Source of the DNA: Clostridiales bacterium UBA1380 | Lineage (GTDB): Bacteria > Bacillota > Clostridia > Oscillospirales > CAG-272 | Direction: 5' to 3' | Length of the DNA stretch: 12,388 bases | Assembly: GCA_002305445.1 (NCBI GenBank) | Contig: DBRA01000033.1 | Span: 27,687 to 40,074, forward strand | Part shown: positions 8,191 through 12,388 of the stretch, in pieces | How positions within the stretch are numbered: the first letter of the stretch is position 1 | Layout of the letters: each line of letters begins with the position of its first letter | Notes under the pieces: generated by a model | Database searches by the model: none | The model's input: the letters and a program-made list of their open reading frames with translations, nothing else | Told to the model about the DNA's origin: nothing | Position numbers and translations under genes: made by a program

Positions 8191-8219
8191 ATTGTATCAT
8201 ATAAAAACTATCTTTGCAA
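8191..8219 (-). promoter_or_regulatory. Sigma-A-like promoter for the VTC-DUF4956(-cotH-pepP) operon
   Basis: Read leftward: -35 TTGCAA (8219-8214), 17-bp spacer, -10 TACAAT (8196-8191). Transcription would start near 8184, giving a ~65-nt leader before the ATG at 8120. It lies in the AT-rich centre of the divergent intergenic region. Confidence 0.75.
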
Positions 8220-8273
8220 TAGTCACGAAGTATTCAATTTTCATATAAATTGTTAATTTTCACACATATACAT

Positions 8274-8300
8274 TTGTAATTATGGTTATTGTGGTATAAT
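8274..8300 (+). promoter_or_regulatory. Extended -10 promoter for the EamA transporter
   Basis: A consensus TATAAT (8295-8300) is preceded by TGG, making an extended -10 element (TGnTATAAT). A TTGTAA -35 candidate lies at 8274-8279, but its 15-bp spacing is short, so the promoter may depend on the extended -10. The start would be near 8307, leaving a leader of about 148 nt before the gene. Confidence 0.7.
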
Positions 8301-8306
8301 ATTGTG

Positions 8307-8454
8307 CATGATTGCGCCGATGCTGCCTTTTAGGCCGGCTTTTATATGACGGCAAGGCTGCTGTGAAACCGGCGGATGACGTGCGGCGTATCATAAATAT
8401 TGCAGGAAAAATCTGTCGGCGGGTAGTATAGACCCGCCTTTTCGGAGGAAAAAA
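8307..8454 (+). promoter_or_regulatory. Structured 5' leader of the EamA transporter, no known riboswitch recognised
   Basis: The long leader contains several short GC-rich complementary blocks (GCCGG/CCGGC types near 8333-8376) and ends in a terminator-like hairpin. Bases 8315-8321 (CGCCGAT) can pair with 8415-8421 (GTCGGCG, one G-U pair), which would compete with the left arm of that hairpin. This is the geometry expected for an antiterminator. I could not match it to a known riboswitch or T-box. Regulation is an inference from layout. Confidence 0.4.
8418..8442 (+). terminator. Attenuator-like hairpin directly before the EamA ribosome binding site
   Basis: Stem GGCGGGT (8418-8424) with ACCCGCC (8432-8438), a 7-nt loop, then TTTT (8439-8442). 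The Shine-Dalgarno CGGAGG begins at 8443, right after the U-run. A terminator just ahead of the gene it would silence, and downstream of that gene's own promoter, suggests transcription attenuation. Confidence 0.6.
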
Positions 8455-9411
8455 GTGTTCGGCGTTAAAAAAAGCATTCTCGCAAGACTTGCTCTGCTGC
8501 TGGCAACGCTCATCTGGGGCAGCTCGTTCGTAATGATGAAAACCGCGGTGACCGATATACCGCCGAATCTGCTGCTCGCAACGCGCTTTACCGGCGCGTG
8601 CCTGATTCTCGCGGCCGTGTTTTCCCGTAAATTAAAAAAGGCTCTGTCGGAGGAGCCGAAGAAATATCTGATAGCCGGTGCGCTGGCGGGTGCAGCGCTG
8701 TTCGCCGCCTACTGTACGCAGACGTACGGGCTCATGCGGACGTCCCCCGGCAAAAATGCGTTCCTGACCGCCGTATATGTCGTTATCGTGCCGTTTCTTT
8801 TCTGGCCGGTCGACAGGAAAAGACCGACGGTCGATAATATCACCGCCGCGGTTCTGTGCGTCGCCGGAATCGGCCTCGTATCGCTGTCGGGGGCTTCGTC
8901 GGCAGCGGCGTCGTCGCTTACAGGCGACATTCTGACGCTGATCGGCGGCTTTTTTTACGCCTGCCACATAATCGTGCTGGCGCGCACCGCCTCCGGCTGC
9001 GACCCTGTTGTGATATCGATACTGCAGTTCGGTTCGGCGGCTGTTTTAGCGTGGATAACGACGTTTACGTTCGAGGGCGTTCCCGATTACGCAAAGCTGC
9101 CGTGGACCGGCGGACTTGCGTTCTCGGTGTGTTATCTCGTGTTCGCCTGCACCGCCGTTGCGCTGATGCTTCAAACGGTCGGCCAGAAATACACCTCGCC
9201 GTCTTCGGCGGCGCTCATCCTCAGCCTTGAAAGCGTTTTCGGAGTTCTGTTCTCGATAATGTTCGGCGATGAAGCGCTTTCTTTGCAGATAATCGTCGGC
9301 TTCGTCTTAATATTTGTCGCGATACTGTGCTCTGAGCTGAGTCCGATAGATAAAATCAAGCGCAGATCAAAGTCCGTCTCCACCGTCGACCCGGATATCG
9401 GCAGTTATTGA
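8455..9411 (+). CDS. EamA/DMT-superfamily transporter
   Basis: This 318-residue inner-membrane carrier belongs to the drug/metabolite transporter superfamily. About ten hydrophobic segments form two EamA repeats (about 12-143 and 158-293). The first repeat has the characteristic WGSSF (21-25) and an Arg-rich third-helix start (TRFTGA, 43-48); the second has LESVFG (258-263), the usual Glu-containing motif. The tail after 295 is hydrophilic and basic, likely cytoplasmic. The start is GTG at 8455 with GGAGG 6 nt upstream. The substrate cannot be told from sequence; relatives export or import amino acids, metabolites or drugs. It is a single-gene unit, divergent from the VTC operon and convergent with comEC, with a leader hairpin that may control its expression. 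Family is certain, function open. Confidence 0.93.
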   Translation: MFGVKKSILARLALLLATLIWGSSFVMMKTAVTDIPPNLLLATRFTGACLILAAVFSRKLKKALSEEPKKYLIAGALAGAALFAAYCTQTYGLMRTSPGKNAFLTAVYVVIVPFLFWPVDRKRPTVDNITAAVLCVAGIGLVSLSGASSAAASSLTGDILTLIGGFFYACHIIVLARTASGCDPVVISILQFGSAAVLAWITTFTFEGVPDYAKLPWTGGLAFSVCYLVFACTAVALMLQTVGQKYTSPSSAALILSLESVFGVLFSIMFGDEALSLQIIVGFVLIFVAILCSELSPIDKIKRRSKSVSTVDPDIGSY

Positions 9412-9492
9412 TCGATTGTTATGTTTTTATGCTTTTGCAAAACGTAGAGTTATGCGTATGTCGAAAATACACTTGACTAAAATCGATAAAAA

Positions 9493-11817
9493 TCACGGCC
9501 GCAGTATGCAGCGGAAATATCCGCCGTCATTTATGACGGCGGTATTTTGATAACTGCCGAGATCCATGTCGGCGTATGTCGAATATATCACGGCACCCGA
9601 TGCCGGATATGAATGCGGCACCTTCTGAATCGGGCCGTGCGCTCCGTAAAAAAGAATGTCGGATTCGGTTGCGCAGCCGACACAGAACGAATCGGCGGAA
9701 CTTTTCTCAGCAGCAGAGCCGATATAGGAGAAACGCATTCCGCGGTAATCGATATAAAACGACAAAACGGGCTGCGCCGACCGCTTTATCGTTGTATAGG
9801 GCGCCGTCGTCACGGCTGCTTCGCCGATTAAAAACGCATCGCCTCTTTCGTAATACTCGACCGCCGCGCCGTAGAGAGCGGCGGTTTTTTCGAGCGCGAA
9901 GCATACAGCGCGCTCGGCGTCCGTCTCCGGCGCCGGCAGGATAATCCGGCGCAGCACGTAGTTTTGCGCTAGCCTTGTCAGCGTACCGGCGCACCGCGCG
10001 TGCAGATGCGTATACACGACCGCCTCCAGCTCCGTCAGCGGCAGATCGGACACGGATGCGACGGCATGCTGTATGGCGGTGTATGAGCCGTCTGACATAT
10101 CCGTAACGTATAATCGCTCGTTTTCGACATATGCCGTGAAATCATTGTGTTTATAGACAGATGCCGTTATAATCGCGCTGTCGTTTACGGCGACTGTATA
10201 AGACAGCACCGACGCGGTCATCCATGTCACGCCGATTGCATATATTAATGCGCAGTAACGCCGGTAATTTTTCCTGCAAAGGAGCAGAAACACGGTTCCG
10301 GCCGCGAAAAGCAAAACGGCGACCCACGCAAGCGGATAACGCAGCGACAGAACCGAGCAGCGCATCTGTGAAACGGAACCGATAAAAAGGTCGATTATTC
10401 GGCAGAGAAAGCCGATGACTGCGGAAAGAACGCGCTGCGGCAGCAGTAAACGGTACAAGATAAGCAGAAAAGGCGAAAAGAACAGCACGCCGGTTACAAC
10501 CGGCATCAGGAGTACGGTGGATATGGGAGAAAACAACGGAAGTTCGCCGAAATAAAGCCATGACAACGGCAGAATAAACAATGTGCAAAGCGCCGATGTA
10601 TAGGCAGATGAAATAATCGAAACGCACGAACGCGAAAAACCGCGGGACAGACGTTTGCGTAAATCACTGAAAAAACCGCCTCTGTCGCTGCGGGAACCGG
10701 TGCGGCGTCGAAATCGCGTATACAACCGCGATGCAGGCAGAGTGACGCGCGACGCGTACAGTGCGAGCATCGCTACGAATGAAAGTTGCAGACCGATGTC
10801 GAGTACGGCGACCGGCGACGATGCTATTATAACGGCGACCGATGCGAAGAGCGCTGTAACATCGTCGACGCTTATCTTGAACAAACCGGTCAGCGAAAAC
10901 GCGACGGCCATGATCGCAGAGCGGACAACAGACATGTAAAACCCTGTAAGGCACGTGTAGAATATTGTGAACACGATGCATAAAACGCAGCGCACCTGCT
11001 TGCGGATGCGGAGCCGGCGAAGCAGTGCGTCGAGCCCGCCGGCCAGTATCGTAAGGTGCGTACCGCTGACAGCCAGAAGATGCGCCGCACCCGACCGTTT
11101 AAAATCGCGCCTGATGTCGTCGGCAAGGTATGATCTGTCGCCGAGCAGAAGGGCGGCTGTCAGTCCGCCCTCCCGCCGTCCTAATACTGCGACAAACGTC
11201 GCGCTCAGTCGCCCAGACAGACTTTTCAGCATCGACATAACACCGGGCCGATCTGTACCGATGATGTCGACGGAATCTTCCGCAACCGCCGAAATAAATA
11301 TATTTTCGGCAAATGACTGCCTGCGCTCCGGAAAAACGGCGGTGTCCTCGAGAGCGGCAAAAACGACATGCGCCGATATTATGTCGCCGCGCGTCAACGA
11401 GCCGTCGCTGCACTCGAAGCGCGCGTTAAAGCTGCGCTTTTCTCCGTTGAGCGACGTTACTTTAATTTTATAGAACCCTCCGTATGACGACGAATATGTC
11501 GTCTGCTCCACGACGGCCGTGATTTCGCCGGTGCTGCCAGCGAGCCCTTCCGTTTTCGCAGCCCGTACATCGAAGGTGAAATACGATAACATACACGCGG
11601 CCGCGGCGAATAAAAGACAAACGGCTCCGTAATATAAGCGCTTTTTATCACCGCGAAAACGGATATATCGGGGCAATACGGCGCAGAGCACGCCCGCAAT
11701 GAAGAAAAGCGCCGCTGCGATTATTTTTACTGCGCCGTCAAACGCAAGGCATATGGCGGACGATATTATAAAAGCGAAACAGGCCGCGGCGAAGGGTCTG
11801 TCCCGAAAGATATCCAT
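9493..11817 (-). CDS. comEC: ComEC/Rec2 DNA-uptake channel protein with degenerate metallo-beta-lactamase domain
   Basis: ComEC forms the membrane channel for single-stranded DNA in natural transformation. The 774-residue protein has N-terminal helices and a DUF4131/OB-like region (about 1-190), the competence domain (about 215-470) with LLLGDRSYL (223-231) and HLLAVSGTHL (246-255), more helices to about 545, and a C-terminal metallo-beta-lactamase-like domain (about 548-774). In that last domain the metal motif HxHxDH reads THLHARC (603-609), so Asp and the third His are replaced, and the usual later Gly-Asp reads IGS (699-701). GAHGP (725-729) remains. Nuclease activity is therefore doubtful. 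The start at 11817 has GGAG 8 nt upstream. An ATG at 11904 in the same frame lies upstream of the promoter and is rejected. No comEA or other competence gene is in view. Confidence 0.94.
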   Translation of the reverse strand: MDIFRDRPFAAACFAFIISSAICLAFDGAVKIIAAALFFIAGVLCAVLPRYIRFRGDKKRLYYGAVCLLFAAAACMLSYFTFDVRAAKTEGLAGSTGEITAVVEQTTYSSSYGGFYKIKVTSLNGEKRSFNARFECSDGSLTRGDIISAHVVFAALEDTAVFPERRQSFAENIFISAVAEDSVDIIGTDRPGVMSMLKSLSGRLSATFVAVLGRREGGLTAALLLGDRSYLADDIRRDFKRSGAAHLLAVSGTHLTILAGGLDALLRRLRIRKQVRCVLCIVFTIFYTCLTGFYMSVVRSAIMAVAFSLTGLFKISVDDVTALFASVAVIIASSPVAVLDIGLQLSFVAMLALYASRVTLPASRLYTRFRRRTGSRSDRGGFFSDLRKRLSRGFSRSCVSIISSAYTSALCTLFILPLSWLYFGELPLFSPISTVLLMPVVTGVLFFSPFLLILYRLLLPQRVLSAVIGFLCRIIDLFIGSVSQMRCSVLSLRYPLAWVAVLLFAAGTVFLLLCRKNYRRYCALIYAIGVTWMTASVLSYTVAVNDSAIITASVYKHNDFTAYVENERLYVTDMSDGSYTAIQHAVASVSDLPLTELEAVVYTHLHARCAGTLTRLAQNYVLRRIILPAPETDAERAVCFALEKTAALYGAAVEYYERGDAFLIGEAAVTTAPYTTIKRSAQPVLSFYIDYRGMRFSYIGSAAEKSSADSFCVGCATESDILFYGAHGPIQKVPHSYPASGAVIYSTYADMDLGSYQNTAVINDGGYFRCILRP
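9521..9548 (+). terminator. Rightward terminator for the EamA gene inside the 3' end of comEC
   Basis: A 10-bp perfect stem, CCGCCGTCAT (9521-9530) with ATGACGGCGG (9533-9542), is followed by TATTTT (9543-9548). The 2-nt loop means the innermost pairs probably open. It lies about 110 nt beyond the EamA stop and within the last codons of the convergent comEC gene. No better terminator is seen in the 81-nt gap 9412-9492. Confidence 0.6.
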
Positions 11818-11845
11818 GGTAACGTCTCCGCATGTCGTTTTGGAA

Positions 11846-11874
11846 ATTTTATCATGGTGTGAATAGAATGTCAA
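11846..11874 (-). promoter_or_regulatory. Sigma-A-like promoter of comEC
   Basis: Read leftward: perfect -35 TTGACA (11874-11869), 17-bp spacer, -10 TAAAAT (11851-11846). The predicted transcript starts near 11839, some 22 nt before the ATG at 11817 with its GGAG site. This fixes the comEC start and suggests constitutive rather than alternative-sigma expression, though regulators cannot be excluded. Confidence 0.8.
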
Positions 11875-11918
11875 CGAACGCTGAAAAATAATAATCGCCG
11901 GCATATATTAAAAAATGC

Positions 11919-11947
11919 TTGACAAACATTGCGAATTATGCTAATAT
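11919..11947 (+). promoter_or_regulatory. Sigma-A-like promoter of tRNA-Lys
   Basis: Perfect -35 TTGACA (11919-11924), 17-bp spacer, -10 TAATAT (11942-11947). The start would be near 11954, about 8 nt before the mature tRNA 5' end, as usual for a single tRNA unit. It is back to back with the comEC promoter. Confidence 0.85.
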
Positions 11948-11961
11948 AAGCATTGCGCCGT

Positions 11962-12034
11962 GATCCATTAGCTCAGCTGGCAGAGCATTTGACTTTTAAT
12001 CAAAGGGTCCGGAGTTCGAATCTCCGATGGATCA
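11962..12034 (+). tRNA. tRNA-Lys (anticodon TTT)
   Basis: A 73-nt cloverleaf. The acceptor stem GATCCAT pairs with ATGGATC, followed by discriminator A at 12034. The D arm is GCTCAGCTGGCAGAGC. The anticodon stem TTTGA/TCAAA holds loop CTTTTAA (anticodon TTT, Lys-UUU). The T arm is CGGAG-TTCGAAT-CTCCG. CCA is not encoded. Sequence resembles Bacillus tRNA-Lys. Confidence 0.98.
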
Positions 12035-12046
12035 GTACACAAAAAC

Positions 12047-12075
12047 GCCCGTAACGATTGACGTTACGGGCTTTT
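12047..12075 (+). terminator. Intrinsic terminator of tRNA-Lys
   Basis: Perfect 10-bp stem GCCCGTAACG (12047-12056) with CGTTACGGGC (12062-12071), a 5-nt loop, then TTTT and a further T-rich stretch. It begins 12 nt after the tRNA 3' end. Confidence 0.93.
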
Positions 12076-12085
12076 CTTGTGTTTT

Positions 12086-12112
12086 TTGACACATCGCCTA
12101 CGCTGTTATAAC
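12086..12112 (+). promoter_or_regulatory. Possible promoter downstream of tRNA-Lys
   Basis: TTGACA (12086-12091) is followed after 15 bp by TATAAC (12107-12112), which has TG one base upstream (extended -10). Spacing is short. It could drive a gene beyond the window with a long leader, or a small RNA. Confidence 0.35.
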
Positions 12113-12122
12113 GTCTCTTTTT

Positions 12123-12177
12123 CGTTTTTTCTAACAAAATGCATTATCCTGATGTCAAAATGCAGTAAGAAAAAACG
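12123..12177. repeat. Inverted repeat enclosing two direct repeats
   Basis: CGTTTTTTCT (12123-12132) is the exact complement of AGAAAAAACG (12168-12177), extendable to 13 bp with one mismatch. Between the arms, CAAAATGCA occurs twice (12135-12143 and 12156-12164), 21 bp apart start to start, about two helical turns. The layout suggests a protein-binding site or a stem-loop; low-complexity coincidence in AT-rich DNA is possible. Confidence 0.4.
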
Positions 12178-12388
12178 GTTGTTTTATGTTATGCAAAAAA
12201 GCTTTATGTAAAAACTGCTCTCTTTCTATGCGCTCTATTAAGCAAATCGGGCTGGTTTTCATTTGGTATATAGATTATTCTACCATAAAATATATTAAAT
12301 TAAATTTATTTAATAATTACCAGCGATTAACAACAATATATGCGAGTGGTATAGATATAACGTATTAACTTAATAAATCAAAAGGATC

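Larger units (their letters stand above)
12076..12388. other. AT-rich stretch without a convincing gene
   Basis: Composition shifts abruptly to AT-rich after the tRNA terminator. The longest rightward frame (12186-12368, 60 codons) has no Shine-Dalgarno and no recognisable product, so it is not called. A possible promoter sits at 12086-12112 (TTGACA, 15-bp spacer, TATAAC with a preceding TGT). A nested repeat lies at 12123-12177. The window ends in AAAAGGATC, which could be the ribosome binding site of a gene starting just outside. Confidence 0.5.

Noticed and set aside
8307..8417. Known riboswitch class (SAM, TPP, FMN, cobalamin, c-di-GMP, fluoride, guanidine, T-box) in the EamA leader
   Set aside because: None of the core conserved boxes I can recall was found, so only an unnamed structured leader is reported.
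12186..12368. 60-codon ORF with a Cys-containing N-terminus in the AT-rich tail
   Set aside because: No Shine-Dalgarno, no recognisable product, and such frames are expected by chance in AT-rich DNA.
11980..12388. Attachment-site duplicate of the tRNA-Lys 3' end
   Set aside because: Only a GGATC match occurs at the window end; far too short to be an att site.
1..12388. CRISPR array, insertion sequence, toxin-antitoxin or phage genes
   Set aside because: No regularly spaced repeats, transposase motifs or small paired ORFs with Shine-Dalgarno sites were seen.

Overview
The window looks like a chromosomal segment from a GC-rich member of the Firmicutes, most likely a Clostridia-type gut or anaerobic bacterium. 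This is an inference from strong Shine-Dalgarno sites, sigma-A-like promoters, a Bacillus-like tRNA-Lys and the gene families present. No phage, IS element, CRISPR array or rRNA is visible. Genes are tightly packed. The last ~300 bases, after the tRNA, are markedly AT-rich.

Layout, left to right. (1) 1-2448, +: a 5'-truncated copper-exporting P1B-type ATPase (CopA) whose C-terminus is a complete CopZ-like HMA domain. This domain has its own in-frame Shine-Dalgarno and ATG. A perfect 34-bp palindrome at 2465-2498 ends transcription from both sides. (2) 8120 down to 2507, -: a polyphosphate-polymerase-like VTC-domain protein, a DUF4956 membrane protein, a CotH-kinase lipoprotein with a lamin-tail domain, and a Xaa-Pro aminopeptidase. 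A promoter at 8191-8219 serves the cluster, and a hairpin separates the DUF4956 and cotH genes. (3) 8121-8454: a divergent intergenic region. Its rightward half is a ~150-nt leader ending in a terminator-like hairpin directly before the ribosome binding site. (4) 8455-9411, +: an EamA/DMT-superfamily transporter. (5) 11817 down to 9493, -: ComEC/Rec2, the DNA-uptake channel, with a metallo-beta-lactamase domain that has lost key metal ligands. (6) 11962-12034, +: tRNA-Lys(UUU) with its own promoter and terminator. (7) 12076-12388: AT-rich sequence without a convincing gene.

The most interesting unit is the VTC-DUF4956-CotH cassette. It joins a predicted ATP-to-polyphosphate enzyme, a multi-pass membrane protein and an exported atypical kinase. 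These families recur together in bacterial genomes (from memory), but their joint role is, as far as I know, not established. A working hypothesis is an envelope phosphorylation or polyphosphate system in which the membrane protein links the cytoplasmic polymerase to the surface kinase. The copA/copZ in-frame arrangement and the degenerate ComEC domain are the next most notable points.
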